DNA from: Natrinema sp. CBA1119
Lineage (GTDB): Archaea; Halobacteriota; Halobacteria; Halobacteriales; Natrialbaceae
Direction: 5' to 3'
Assembly (NCBI RefSeq): GCF_002572525.1
Contig: NZ_PDBS01000001.1
Span: forward strand, 3,906,001 to 3,970,000
DNA length: 64,000 nucleotides
Shown here: positions 12,075 to 20,769 of the stretch, piece after piece
Layout: each line of letters opens with the position of its first letter
How positions within the stretch are numbered: position 1 is the first letter of the stretch
Notes under the pieces: model-generated
Databases searched by the model: none
Seen by the model: only the letters and a program-made list of their open reading frames with translations
Told to the model about the DNA's origin: nothing
Position numbers and translations under genes: made by a program

Positions 12075-12296
12075 ATGGACCGATCGGGATTCGTCAAACT
12101 CGCGGTCATCGGGTTCGGGATCGTCATCGCGAGCTTCTTCGTGCGTGGGATCAGTCGGATCGTCCTCGACGTGGAAACCGCGAATCTCCTGCAGGCACCG
12201 CTCGCGATCGTCGGCTTCGGGCTCCTCCTCTATCTGTTCGTCAGAGCGACCCTCGACTTCGTCGGAATCTGGAACGTCGAGAATCCCGATTCGTGA
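12075..12296 (+). CDS. Small two-helix membrane protein
   Basis: The ATG at 12075 gives 73 residues with two clear hydrophobic segments (VIGFGIVIASFF, about residues 10-24, and APLAIVGFGLLLYLFV, about 41-57) and a short polar end. The frame is open further upstream, but that part overlaps the family B repeat and has no coding character. Proteins of this type are common in haloarchaea as conserved hypotheticals; I do not recognise a function. It lies between an exporter operon and hisD on the same strand, with its own short upstream AT-rich element. Confidence 0.65.
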   Translation: MDRSGFVKLAVIGFGIVIASFFVRGISRIVLDVETANLLQAPLAIVGFGLLLYLFVRATLDFVGIWNVENPDS

Positions 12297-12422
12297 GACG
12301 GCCGGCCGTCGCTGTGCCTCCGTCTATCGAAACGCCGTGATGCGATCGATCCGGTCACGTTCTCCACTCGAGTCGACCACCGGAAGGAAACCGTTTTTCG
12401 ACCGCCGTTCGAACGTGAAGGT

Positions 12423-13715
12423 ATGACAATCGACGTTCAGGCGATCGCGGACCTCGGGCCGGACGACCGCGCGGCCTTCTTCGAGCGCGACGCCGGCATC
12501 GAGGCGGTCAGGGAAGACGTTCGCGAGATCGTCGAGCGCGTCCACACGGAGGGTGACGTCGCCGTCCGCGAGTTTACGAGCGAGTTCGACGGTATCGAAG
12601 TCGGCAACCTCGAGATCACGGACGAGTGCGAGCGTGCCGCAGACGCAATCGACGACGGGATCCGGGACGCGATCGAGACGGCCACCGCGAACGTCCGGGA
12701 GTTTCACGAGGCCCAACTGCCCGACGACTGGCAACGCGAGTTCAGCGAAGGACGGACGCTGGGACGACGGTTTCGACCGATAGAACGCGTCGGCGTCTAC
12801 GTCCCTGGCGGCTCGGCGGCCTATCCCTCGAGTGCGATCATGGGGATCGTCCCGGCGACCGTTGCCGGCGTCGACCACGTCTCTGTGGTGACGCCGCCGG
12901 CCGACGAACTGAACCCGGTGACACTGGCGGCGATCCACATCGCGGGTGCGGACGCAGTTTACGGCGTCGGCGGCGCGCAGGCGATCGCAGGGCTGGCGTA
13001 TGGGACGGAGACGATCACTCGCGTTCAGAAGATCGTCGGCCCCGGCAACAAGTGGGTGACAGCGGCGAAGGCCGAAGTCCGGGGCGACGTGGAGATCGAT
13101 TTCCTCGCGGGACCGAGCGAAGTGGTCGTGGTAGCCGACGAGACTGGGGACCCGGAACTCGTCGCCGCGGAACTCGTCGCCCAGGCCGAACACGACTCCA
13201 ACGCCTCGGTCGTGGCCGTCACCGACGACGAGGACACCGCCCACGCCGTGGCCGCCGCCATCGATAACCAGATCGACGCGCGCGAGCGCGAGACTGTGAT
13301 CCGAGAGGCGCTCGCGAACGACGCGAGCGGGGTCCTCCACGCCCGGTCGATGAGCGAGGCGATCCTCTTTACCGAGGCGTACGCACCCGAGCACCTCTCG
13401 ATCATCGCCGACGACGACGAGTCGATCCTCGAGCGGATCGAGAGTGCGGGGAGCGTCTTCCTCGGGCCGAACACGCCCGTCGCGGCTGGCGACTACGCCA
13501 GCGGCACGAACCACGTCCTGCCGACCAACGGCGGTGCGCGAGTCACCGGCGGCCTCTCCGTGGAGACGTTCCTCCGGTCGACGACGGTCCAGCGACTCTC
13601 CAGGGAGGGACTCGCCGAACTGGGTGGGACGATCACGGCGCTCGCGGACGCCGAGGGGCTCGAGGCCCACGCCGAGAGCGTTCGAACCCGACTCGACGAG
13701 GAAGCGGATCGGTAA
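12423..13715 (+). CDS. hisD: Histidinol dehydrogenase
   Basis: The 430-residue protein has the full HisD pattern. It contains ERVGVYVPGGSAAYPSS, GVGGAQAIAGLAYGT and the glycine-rich signature KIVGPGNKWVTAAK. Zinc ligands lie in LVAQAEHD (Gln, His), GDYASGTNHVLPT (Asp) and GLEAHAES (His), and the catalytic Glu-His pair is in YAPEHLS. It carries out the last two steps of histidine biosynthesis, oxidising histidinol to histidine with NAD in the cytoplasm. The ATG at 12423 lies about 27 bp after the TATA-like GTTTTTCG, so the mRNA is probably leaderless. No other his genes are adjacent, which is normal for haloarchaea. Confidence 0.97.
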   Translation: MTIDVQAIADLGPDDRAAFFERDAGIEAVREDVREIVERVHTEGDVAVREFTSEFDGIEVGNLEITDECERAADAIDDGIRDAIETATANVREFHEAQLPDDWQREFSEGRTLGRRFRPIERVGVYVPGGSAAYPSSAIMGIVPATVAGVDHVSVVTPPADELNPVTLAAIHIAGADAVYGVGGAQAIAGLAYGTETITRVQKIVGPGNKWVTAAKAEVRGDVEIDFLAGPSEVVVVADETGDPELVAAELVAQAEHDSNASVVAVTDDEDTAHAVAAAIDNQIDARERETVIREALANDASGVLHARSMSEAILFTEAYAPEHLSIIADDDESILERIESAGSVFLGPNTPVAAGDYASGTNHVLPTNGGARVTGGLSVETFLRSTTVQRLSREGLAELGGTITALADAEGLEAHAESVRTRLDEEADR

Positions 13716-13805
13716 GGATCGGTGAAATACTGTCGATCGACGGTGTCTCAATTCGCTGAACTGCAAGCTGGTTTTACGTGGCTAGAGAACGGAAAGGGAA
13801 ATGAG

Positions 13806-14018
13806 ATGGAACCGCGTGTCGATCCGACGGACAGGCGCGTCCTCGAGCGCAACTACGATTACGCACAGAAGAACGTGCGGCTCCTCTCGATGTGGTACGA
13901 CTGCGAGCTCGAACGGATGCTCGAACTCTTGGCGGAACACGACATCGAGCTCTCGCGCAACGACAAACGACAGTTCGGCCCCTACTATCGTTCGTTCCGG
14001 CAGCGCTCGAACTGGTGA
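13806..14018 (+). CDS. Conserved small haloarchaeal protein, unknown function
   Basis: The ATG at 13806 gives 70 residues, MEPRVDPTDRRVLERNYDYA..., rich in charged and aromatic residues with a predicted helical core (DYAQKNVRLLSMWYDCELERMLELLAEHDIEL). No membrane segment or metal site is seen. The frame is open from 13722, but that part reaches into the TATA-like element GGTTTTACG near 13772, which fits transcription starting close to the internal ATG. I do not recognise the family. It stands between hisD and the Fe-S carrier gene on the same strand. Confidence 0.6.
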   Translation: MEPRVDPTDRRVLERNYDYAQKNVRLLSMWYDCELERMLELLAEHDIELSRNDKRQFGPYYRSFRQRSNW

Positions 14019-14128
14019 GCAAACGCGAGAACCGAGGAACCCACTCGCTCGAGCGAAGACGGAACCCGAGTCGGCTAGTCCCAGAGAATGGCGTCACAGT
14101 TAACATCGTTGCGCCGGAATGGAGAGGT

Positions 14129-14503
14129 ATGAGCACGGACAGTATGGACGGCGGGGAGGCGGACACGCGTCCGAAAATCGAAGTGACCGAGGACGCGGCC
14201 GAACAGGCCCTCTCACTGCTTGAGGGCGAGGACCTCGACGTGACTGAGGCGGGCCTCCGGTTGTTCGTCCAGCAGGGCGGCTGTGCCGGTCTCTCCTACG
14301 GGATGCGGTTCGACGACGCACCGGACGACGACGACACGATTTACGAACACCACGAGCTGCGCGTGTTCGTCGATCCGGCGAGCCTGAAGTACATCGAGGG
14401 CAGCGTCCTCGACTACGAGGACGGCCTGCAGGCCGAAGGGTTCCACGTGGACAATCCGAACGTCGTCAGCGAGTGCGGCTGTGGCGAATCGTTCCGGACG
14501 TAA
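14129..14503 (+). CDS. HesB/IscA-type iron-sulfur cluster carrier
   Basis: The 124-residue protein shows the IscA/HesB fold pattern. ITVTEDAAEQ-like start is followed by the three conserved cysteines, the first in QQGGCAGLSYGM (about residue 52) and the last two in the C-terminal SECGCGESF. It is expected to carry iron or Fe-S clusters from the SUF scaffold to target proteins in the cytoplasm. I use the ATG at 14129 (MSTDSMDGG); the upstream open frame overlaps the preceding small gene. Haloarchaea usually carry such A-type carriers as single genes. A NifU-type protein and BolA are encoded further along (54867, 55291). Confidence 0.9.
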   Translation: MSTDSMDGGEADTRPKIEVTEDAAEQALSLLEGEDLDVTEAGLRLFVQQGGCAGLSYGMRFDDAPDDDDTIYEHHELRVFVDPASLKYIEGSVLDYEDGLQAEGFHVDNPNVVSECGCGESFRT

Positions 14504-14653
14504 TCGATCACACGGACAGCGATTCCCGCCACCCTCCCCTCCGCCGTTTTGCCCAGTCGACCGAACGCCGACAGCGCTGGGAGTGGAGAGCGTGGAACTC
14601 GAGCGACAAAAAACAGGAGCGGGTCGAGTAACCGGCCGGACTCGAGACGGGGC

Positions 14654-14854
14654 TTACTCCTCGAGTTCGAAGGCGACGGTGACCTCGGCCTGATACTCGC
14701 GGTCGTCGGCGCTGGCGACCTCGACGCCCAGTTCGTCGACCTCGATCCACTGAACGTTCTGGAGGGTAGCTTCCGCGCGGTCGATCGCGTCGTCTGCTGC
14801 GGCGTCGAAGCTCTCGGGACTGGTGCCGATGAGCGTGATTTTCTTGAATACCAT
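14654..14854 (-). CDS. Dodecin (flavin-binding storage protein)
   Basis: The 66-residue protein, starting [20 protein letters not shown], has the dodecin fold pattern: beta strand, long helix ([16 protein letters not shown]), then two strands. The key Trp lies in [16 protein letters not shown], where the stacked flavins bind. Length is normal for dodecins, which assemble as hollow dodecamers binding riboflavin or FAD, mainly riboflavin in Halobacterium. It is a single gene on the minus strand, convergent with the IscA gene, with its own AT-poor upstream region. Confidence 0.92.
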   Translation of the reverse strand: MVFKKITLIGTSPESFDAAADDAIDRAEATLQNVQWIEVDELGVEVASADDREYQAEVTVAFELEE

Positions 14855-14947
14855 CGCCCCTCCACCTACGAGCCATATCGACGTAAAACTGCTGTCGGTT
14901 TCACGGAGAGAAGCCCGCTGGTGTCGGTAACGGCGACGGCGAACGGG

Positions 14948-15607
14948 TCACTCGGTCCGCGACTCGAGGCGCTCGCGGATCGCACCGGAGACGTCAGTGA
15001 GGTAGGCACCGCCCCATAGCGCGACGACGATCGCGCCGATCGAGTTGAAGACGAAGTCGAGCATCGTGTCCTCGAGCCCGTACTGCGTGAGCACAGCTTT
15101 GACGCCGAGTGCGTCGGCCGAGAGCGCGATTACGAACTCCAGGATCTCCCAGAGAACGCCAAAGGCCAGGACGAAGAGTAGAATGAACACGGCGACGAAC
15201 CGGCGAGGAAAGTAAATGCCCTCCGCGTGCTCGTGGAGCGCGCGGACGGTGGCGTATCCCACGCCCGCGACCAGCGACGCCGACAGGGCGTGGGTCATGT
15301 GGTCCCACCACCAGACCTGACTGTAGAGCGTCGCGGTGGCACCGGGCAGCCCGACGGTACCGAACGCGTGGAGGAAAACGGCGGTGGTAATCCACAGCGT
15401 GAGTCGCGGATCCATCGGGATCTCGTAGTCGCGCTCGAGCAGCGGCGGGAGCTGGGTCACGGCCAGCGCCACGCCGGTGTTGATGACGATCCCACCGTTG
15501 CCCCGCTCGATTCCGACGAACAGCATGCCGACCAACCCGATCTCCATGAGATAGGTGAGCTGCCGCTGGCGATGCTGAGACGGCAACCAATTCGTGAGAT
15601 TACGCAT
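14948..15607 (-). CDS. Integral membrane protein (YjdF/DUF2238-like)
   Basis: The protein is 219 residues from the ATG at 15607-15605 and contains about six hydrophobic segments. Recognisable polar residues within the membrane part, such as WWWDHMTHALSAS (about 95-108) and LWEILEFV (about 160), resemble the DUF2238/YjdF type with conserved His and Glu. Function is unknown. The start overlaps the end of the upstream membrane gene by eight bases, so the two are translationally coupled. An alternative Met two codons earlier exists. Confidence 0.65.
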   Translation of the reverse strand: MRNLTNWLPSQHRQRQLTYLMEIGLVGMLFVGIERGNGGIVINTGVALAVTQLPPLLERDYEIPMDPRLTLWITTAVFLHAFGTVGLPGATATLYSQVWWWDHMTHALSASLVAGVGYATVRALHEHAEGIYFPRRFVAVFILLFVLAFGVLWEILEFVIALSADALGVKAVLTQYGLEDTMLDFVFNSIGAIVVALWGGAYLTDVSGAIRERLESRTE

Positions 15608-16217
15608 CGTCACCCTCCGCGACCTCGATGGCGTTCTCGGAGAAGCGCCGCTCCGGCCGGGCGAGGCGTCTGAAGTAGAGTTCGAAGACGATGCCCGCGC
15701 CGAGACCGGATACGGCGGAGTAGACGAACTCCCACATCACTGCATCGTGGTCGGCGGTAAACGGGATACCCAGCGTCTGCGACGCTCCCCATCTGAGCAC
15801 CGCCCAGACACCCGCGGCGGCCATCGTGGTGACGACGACGAAGACGACGGCGAAGCCGGGCGTCATTCGGACGGACGTAAAGGACTGGAGTTCGACGGCG
15901 ATGACCAGCGCGATGGCTGCGACGGAGAGGTACGCGGCGAAGTGACCGGTCAGTCGATCCGCATCGATGGCCATCCCGAGGACCGGCACTGCGGCGAGCA
16001 ATAACACCTCCCAGGGGAGCATGACGTGAGACGACCGGAAGGAAACTGGCGGGAGCAGTGCCAGGGTCACGAGCGTCGCCGCGAACGTCGCCCACAGGAA
16101 CCCGCCGGTCACCAGTTCGCTGACGCCGACGATCGCGATCGCCGCGACCAACGACCACGCGATCGCCGCGTTGGTTCGCCCGTCCGCGATCAATCCCTCG
16201 AGTGGAGTCTGAGACAC
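15600..16217 (-). CDS. Integral membrane protein paired with the DUF2238-like gene
   Basis: The 205-residue protein has about six hydrophobic segments and ends in a short charged tail (YFRRLARPERRFSENAIEVAEGDDA). It contains VMWEFVYSAVSG in a late segment, which parallels the WEILEFV motif of its downstream partner, so the two may be distant relatives. It overlaps that gene by eight bases and is clearly in the same operon. I do not recognise a function. An AT-rich promoter candidate lies near 16240-16260 (AACATATGTTG). Confidence 0.6.
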   Translation of the reverse strand: MSQTPLEGLIADGRTNAAIAWSLVAAIAIVGVSELVTGGFLWATFAATLVTLALLPPVSFRSSHVMLPWEVLLLAAVPVLGMAIDADRLTGHFAAYLSVAAIALVIAVELQSFTSVRMTPGFAVVFVVVTTMAAAGVWAVLRWGASQTLGIPFTADHDAVMWEFVYSAVSGLGAGIVFELYFRRLARPERRFSENAIEVAEGDDA

Positions 16218-16327
16218 ACTGATTCGTATCGAGCGTTCTCACAAAAACATATGTTGTCACTGATTGAAATGACGCCGGAACGAGAGCAGCGAGGGAACGG
16301 GAACATCGGGCCTTCAACGATCGTTCT

Positions 16328-17317
16328 TCACGTCGGGACGACGAACAGGTAGACGATCGCGTACGCAACCAGAGCGAACGCAATAGCTGCCAGTGCCGTA
16401 AGCGATCGCTCGAGGAACGCGTCCGAAGACGGGAGCCGCCGATAGCTCGCTCGCGGGAACGCCAGCGAGGGGGTCTCCCGAACGATGCCACAGAGGAGGC
16501 CGACGCCGAGGATGGAGAAGACGAAGTGATAGGACACCTCGAGGGTCGGCGGCGTCACCGCGAGCGCGGCGACGCCATACGCCGCGCCCACGCCGGCGCG
16601 ACGGTCGACGAACCCGAGGAGCGACCGGTCGGTGAGCCGGCAGATCGTCGCGAGCGCGAGCGCGATCGCCGCGAGTTCGATCGCGAACGCGCCCAGCAAG
16701 TGCAGCGTCGGGTCCGAATGCAAGACGACGCGCGACTCGAGCGCGGGGGAGCCAAACGGAAAGAGCCAATCCGGGGGTGAGCCGGTAACGAGGTCCCCCC
16801 ACGGATGCGACCAGAGGCCCCACAGCGCGGCGAGGACGACTGTCAACGGCGAGAGCGGCGACGCTCGCGCGGCCCAGCGAGCGACGAGGATGCCGCTCGC
16901 CGCGAATAGCCCCATCACGAGCGCGGCGAGCGGGCCGTCCCAGACGAGTGCGACGGCGACGAGGGCCCCGAGGGCGCCGATCGCACCGGTCTGAAGGGCT
17001 CGCGCCCGAGCGGTGCGACCGCGGACGGCGAGCAGACCGAACGCCGGCGCGGCGATCACGCCGACGACCAGCGAGTGGGTGACCGAGCGGTGGACGACCC
17101 GGCTCGCGTCCCAGAAGGCCGTCGACGCCCCGAGCGCGCCGTCCGCTGCGTGCCACTCGAGGAGGCCGACGAGCGCGTATGCGACGTCGATATCCGGAAT
17201 CGCAGCGAACGCGCCCGCGACGATTCCGACGAACAGGGCCGGCCGCCGATCCCAGCCTCTCCAGTCGGCGACCAGCGCCGCGACGGCGAACGCGAACAGG
17301 GCATGGCCGATGAACAC
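16328..17317 (-). CDS. Membrane-bound metal-dependent hydrolase-like protein (YdjM/DUF457 family)
   Basis: The 329-residue protein has eight to nine hydrophobic segments and the family's polar motifs: IGHALFAFA at the start, AIPDIDVAYAL (about 40-50), RSVTHSLVVG (about 77-86) and SHPWGDLVTG (about 170). These give the PDxD...H...H..D array thought to bind metal. It is a larger relative of the gene at 8967-9599. No enzymatic role has been proved for these proteins. It reads on the same strand as the two membrane genes downstream, with about 110 bp between. Confidence 0.75.
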   Translation of the reverse strand: MFIGHALFAFAVAALVADWRGWDRRPALFVGIVAGAFAAIPDIDVAYALVGLLEWHAADGALGASTAFWDASRVVHRSVTHSLVVGVIAAPAFGLLAVRGRTARARALQTGAIGALGALVAVALVWDGPLAALVMGLFAASGILVARWAARASPLSPLTVVLAALWGLWSHPWGDLVTGSPPDWLFPFGSPALESRVVLHSDPTLHLLGAFAIELAAIALALATICRLTDRSLLGFVDRRAGVGAAYGVAALAVTPPTLEVSYHFVFSILGVGLLCGIVRETPSLAFPRASYRRLPSSDAFLERSLTALAAIAFALVAYAIVYLFVVPT

Positions 17318-17554
17318 AACATGTCGAATACGGAATGCGTGGGCTTAAGCGACTCGCCCCAGTGCCAAACGGTGGCAGTTACCACTCGAGAAACGGGGTG
17401 CCACTCGAGAGGCGATGACCGAACTCGGGCCGTCGTCGAACGGACGCTCTACCTGTCGGCAAACGGACACTGGGCCTGTCGTCGAGTCGAGCGTCGATAC
17501 CTGTAGACGGCCACCGCGGGTCTGTCGTTCGCCGCTGTCGGTAGGTCTTTGCGG

Positions 17555-18787
17555 ATGGCAAGCGAGCACACGCCCATGGCTCAGCAACCGTCGACCGAGG
17601 CGACTCGCGCGCCATCCGTTGGCGAACTCACTCCACCGAATCGGACCCTGATGGGGCCCGGGCCGAGCGACGTGAACCCGCGCGTGCTGCGGGCGATGAG
17701 CACGCCGCTCGTGGGTCACCTCGATCCCGCCTTCATCGAGATCATGGACGAGGTCCAGGAGCTGTTGCGCTACACCTTCCGAACGGACAATCAGTGGACG
17801 ATTCCGGTCTCGGGGACCGGCTCGGCCGCGATGGAGGCCGCGATCGGCAACGTCGTCGAACCCGGCGACACGATGCTCGTCCCGACGAACGGCTACTTCG
17901 GCGGCCGGATGGCCTCGATGGCCCAGCGGGCCGGCGGCGAGGTCGTCGAAGTCGACGCTCCGTGGGGCGAACCGCTCGAGCCCGATGACGTCGCGGACGC
18001 GCTGGCCGAACACGACCCCGATGTCTTCGGCTTCGTCCACGCCGAGACGAGTACCGGGGTGCTCCAGCCCGACGTCCCCGAGCTAACGGCGGCGGCTCAC
18101 GACCACGACGCGCTCGTGATCGCCGACAGCGTCACGTCGCTGGGCGGCGTGGAGCTGCGGGTCGACGAGTGGGACATCGACGTGGCCTACTCGGGGCCAC
18201 AGAAGTGTCTCTCCTGTCCGCCGGGTGCCAGCCCGCTAACCCTCTCGGACGAGGCGATGGAGAAGGTCCTCTCGCGCGAGGAAGACCCTCGCTCGTGGTA
18301 CCTCGATCTCTCACTGCTCGAGGGCTACTGGGGCGAGGAGCGCGCGTATCACCACACCGCGCCGATCACGAACGTCTACGCGCTCCGGGAGGCCCTGCGC
18401 CTCGTCGCCGAGGAGGGAATCGAAGCCCGCTGGGCGCGCCACGAGCGACTGGCCGGCGCGCTGAAAGCCGGCATGGAGGCGATGGGCCTCGAGATGAACG
18501 CGCCCGACGGGTACTGGCTGCCGAGCCTGAACGCCGTCCGCGTCCCCGACGGCATCGACGACGGCGAGGTCTGCGACGCGCTGATCGAGCAGTACGACCT
18601 CGAGATCGCCGGCGGGCTGGGCGATCTCGCCGGCGAAATCTTCCGAATCGGTTGCATGGGCCACTCAGCGCGGCCCGAGAACGTGATCTACGTGGTGACG
18701 GCGCTCGGTGACGTCCTCGAGTCGATGGGGGCGGCCGTCGATCCGGGTGCAGGCGTGACTGCGACGCGCAACGCGCTCGAAGAATAA
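17555..18787 (+). CDS. Class V PLP-dependent aminotransferase (alanine-glyoxylate / serine-pyruvate type)
   Basis: The 410-residue protein matches the AGT family: LMGPGPSDVNPRVLRAMSTPLVGHLDP at the start, SGTGSAAMEAAIGN for phosphate binding, DSVTSLGG with the PLP-binding Asp, and SGPQKCLSCPPG with the Schiff-base lysine. The end has GNGxGHS-like RIGCMGHSARPENV. It probably transfers the amino group between alanine or serine and glyoxylate or a related keto acid; the substrate is not certain. The ATG at 17555 follows an in-frame TTG at 17549; another Met at 17576 (MAQQPSTE) is also possible. It is a single gene with opposite-strand neighbours on both sides. Confidence 0.88.
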   Translation: MASEHTPMAQQPSTEATRAPSVGELTPPNRTLMGPGPSDVNPRVLRAMSTPLVGHLDPAFIEIMDEVQELLRYTFRTDNQWTIPVSGTGSAAMEAAIGNVVEPGDTMLVPTNGYFGGRMASMAQRAGGEVVEVDAPWGEPLEPDDVADALAEHDPDVFGFVHAETSTGVLQPDVPELTAAAHDHDALVIADSVTSLGGVELRVDEWDIDVAYSGPQKCLSCPPGASPLTLSDEAMEKVLSREEDPRSWYLDLSLLEGYWGEERAYHHTAPITNVYALREALRLVAEEGIEARWARHERLAGALKAGMEAMGLEMNAPDGYWLPSLNAVRVPDGIDDGEVCDALIEQYDLEIAGGLGDLAGEIFRIGCMGHSARPENVIYVVTALGDVLESMGAAVDPGAGVTATRNALEE

Positions 18788-18823
18788 GGAACGTCGCGAC
18801 GGTCACTCGTGGACCGTCGGTTT

Positions 18824-19147
18824 CTATGCTGTTACTCGCGGTCCTGGAGGCGCTCGTTCGACCTGATAGTCCTCTCCGTCGACGACGATGATGGCCCACT
18901 CGTAGTTCGGGTTCGTCCGTTCGAGTCGCGCCTCGAGATCGTCCGCGTCCTCGGGTTCGGCGACGAAACAGTGGAACTGTCCCGACGAAGCGGACGGAAG
19001 CTCGTCCGCCTCGAGGACGGCGTTTACGTGGACGACTTTCCACGCGCGTTCGGCGCGAAACTCGGGGCCGTTGCCTTCGACGGTGTAACCCAGCTCAGCG
19101 AAGATCGACCTGGCCTGCTCGGCGAGTCGCATGTTAACAGGACCCAT
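18824..19147 (-). CDS. Conserved haloarchaeal protein (DUF7116-like)
   Basis: The 107-residue protein begins MGPVNMRLAEQARSIFAELG, with a second plausible Met at residue 6. It alternates helix and strands (FRAERAWKVVHVNAV, FHCFVAEPEDADDLEARL, YEWAIIVVDGEDYQVER), suggesting a small alpha/beta fold. I believe it belongs to the haloarchaea-specific family called DUF7116, from memory of the pattern. Function is unknown. It has an AT-rich upstream region (around 19160-19190) fitting a promoter. Confidence 0.7.
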   Translation of the reverse strand: MGPVNMRLAEQARSIFAELGYTVEGNGPEFRAERAWKVVHVNAVLEADELPSASSGQFHCFVAEPEDADDLEARLERTNPNYEWAIIVVDGEDYQVERAPPGPRVTA

Positions 19148-19345
19148 TCACTACCACCTATGTCGGCATCCACCATAAATGTTAGTACGTAACAAGAATG
19201 CCCAGTTACTTCCTCACTAGTTGGAACTACCCAGTGATTTCGGTTCGGCTGTGTCCCGGTATCAGGAGTTTTCGTCAGTAATCGTCTATTAGGAGCGTCC
19301 CGTCGCGCGACTCTCTGGTTTTGCGTATCCGGTGGGGCGACGGCG

Positions 19346-19585
19346 TCACTCGTGAGCGGCGTCCCACTCGGTGGGCTTCCGGAAGTTCCCACATCGGTTG
19401 CATTTAATTCGGCCCATCGAATCCATCGCGTTGTCGAGGGTCTCGCAGTTCGTACAGAACCAGCCGTAGCGGCTGTCGGCAGCGCTGGATTCGTAGGCGA
19501 CGAGGAACGGCCCCTTCGACCCCTTGTCGCCGTCCGTCTCCGAAATATAGACGGTACCGTCATCGTCGGTCGACCGAGTTTGCAT
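19346..19585 (-). CDS. Zinc-ribbon protein (DUF5816-like)
   Basis: The 79-residue protein has two CxxC knuckles, FCTNCETLD (about 43-51) and IKCNRCGNFRKPTEWD (about 60-75), forming a zinc ribbon. The end WDAAHE and the middle GPFLVAYESS fit the haloarchaeal DUF5816 family. It might bind RNA or protein, but no function is proved. It is a single minus-strand gene. Confidence 0.75.
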   Translation of the reverse strand: MQTRSTDDDGTVYISETDGDKGSKGPFLVAYESSAADSRYGWFCTNCETLDNAMDSMGRIKCNRCGNFRKPTEWDAAHE

Positions 19586-19767
19586 GTCCGCTCGTACCGT
19601 CGCTCGCGGTAAATGACTGTCTGTCCGGGTCGATATCGCCTCCTCGAGCGGCCACCGTGTCCGGGAAGCCCCTTACCGACGCGTTCGACCGATAGTGTGC
19701 GACAGGTTCGCAGTGTGGACTGTCCGTACTGAAAGGTTTACCCGCACGGAAATCGTTCGAACGGCTA

Positions 19768-20178
19768 ATGTCGCTGGTCGTGGTTCCCGTTCGGTATCCG
19801 TTGTCGAAGCATTCGAGACGAACGCTCGAGCGGGCGATCGAGGTCGCCCGCGAGCGGGAGGCCGCGTTGACGATCCTCCACGTCGACCTCTACCAGAACG
19901 GGAAAAAAGTGACGCGTCTGGACCTGAAAAACGCCGTCGAGAGAGCGTTCGGACGGCTGGAAAACGCCCGCTACGTCGTTCGGACCGGCTTTCTCGTCGA
20001 GGAGAGCATCCTCGACGAAGTCGCGGCGGAGCAAGCCGACGCCGTCGTCATCGGGAGCAAGCAAGCGAGTCGGCTCCGACGCATCTTCCAGCGCTTTACG
20101 GACAACCCCGATATCGATCGATATCTCCGGAGCCATCTCGACTGTGAAGTCATTACGGTCGAAAGCGCAAGCGCGTAG
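19768..20178 (+). CDS. Universal stress protein family, non-canonical nucleotide loop
   Basis: The 136-residue protein has the UspA fold: MSLVVVPVRYPLSKHSRRTLERAIEVA at the start and ADAVVIGSKQASRLRRIFQ near residue 90-108. The ATP-binding pattern G-2X-G-9X-G(S/T) is not present after VVIGSK, so it probably does not bind ATP in the usual way. It faces the next universal stress protein gene tail to tail (about 50 bp between). The ATG at 19768 follows a TATA-like GGTTTACC (19734-19741) at leaderless spacing. Confidence 0.85.
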   Translation: MSLVVVPVRYPLSKHSRRTLERAIEVAREREAALTILHVDLYQNGKKVTRLDLKNAVERAFGRLENARYVVRTGFLVEESILDEVAAEQADAVVIGSKQASRLRRIFQRFTDNPDIDRYLRSHLDCEVITVESASA

Positions 20179-20231
20179 GCCCCTCGACGTCCGCGTTCAA
20201 TTCTCCGTCTCCGATTCCCCGCCGACCGCCG

Positions 20232-20672
20232 TTACTTGTCACCCGCGTTTCGGACGACGAACACTGGAATAGAGGCGTTATCGACCACCCGCTCCGAGAC
20301 GCTCCCGAGCGAGGTCACCTTCTCGCGCGGACTCTTCCCTCGAGTGCCGATGACGATCAGATCGATCCCCTGCTCGTCGGCGTACTCGAGGATCGTTTTC
20401 GCGGGTGTTCCCTGACGCACCTCGCTGACGGTCTCGAGCCCCTCGGCCGTCGCTCGTTCCTCAACGGTGGCGACGGCCTTCTGGCCCTCGTCCTCGAGCG
20501 TCCGCTCGAGGTCCGTACTGGTGTCTTCGCCGGCAGCGGCGGTGACGCGGCTATCGACCACGTACAGCGTGTGGACCGTCGCGTCGTTGTTCGCGGCGAT
20601 CGGCAGTCCGTGATCCAGCGTCTGGGAAATCGTGTCGCTTCCGTCGGTGGGTATGAGAACGTTGTCGTACAT
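20232..20672 (-). CDS. Universal stress protein
   Basis: The 146-residue protein starts MYDNVLIPTDGSDTISQTLDHGL, the standard UspA start with the ATP-binding Asp. It has IDLIVIGTRGKSPREKVTSLGSVSERV near the end, close to the G-2X-G-9X-G(S/T) loop but with ten residues between the second and third Gly. It probably binds ATP and helps in stress adaptation. It is on the minus strand, sharing the upstream region with no other gene; the mechanosensitive channel gene ends about 100 bp upstream. Confidence 0.92.
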   Translation of the reverse strand: MYDNVLIPTDGSDTISQTLDHGLPIAANNDATVHTLYVVDSRVTAAAGEDTSTDLERTLEDEGQKAVATVEERATAEGLETVSEVRQGTPAKTILEYADEQGIDLIVIGTRGKSPREKVTSLGSVSERVVDNASIPVFVVRNAGDK

Positions 20673-20769
20673 CTGTCGGATACGTTGGGATTGGTGTGGG
20701 GGGCGTATAAATCATCACCACGATGGACACCGGGAGAAGAGCGTGCAGTCGTGAGCGAGAGCGCAGTCG

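Noticed and set aside
12324-13766. 480-codon open frame opposite hisD
   Set aside because: Shadow frame of hisD, which itself has all catalytic residues.
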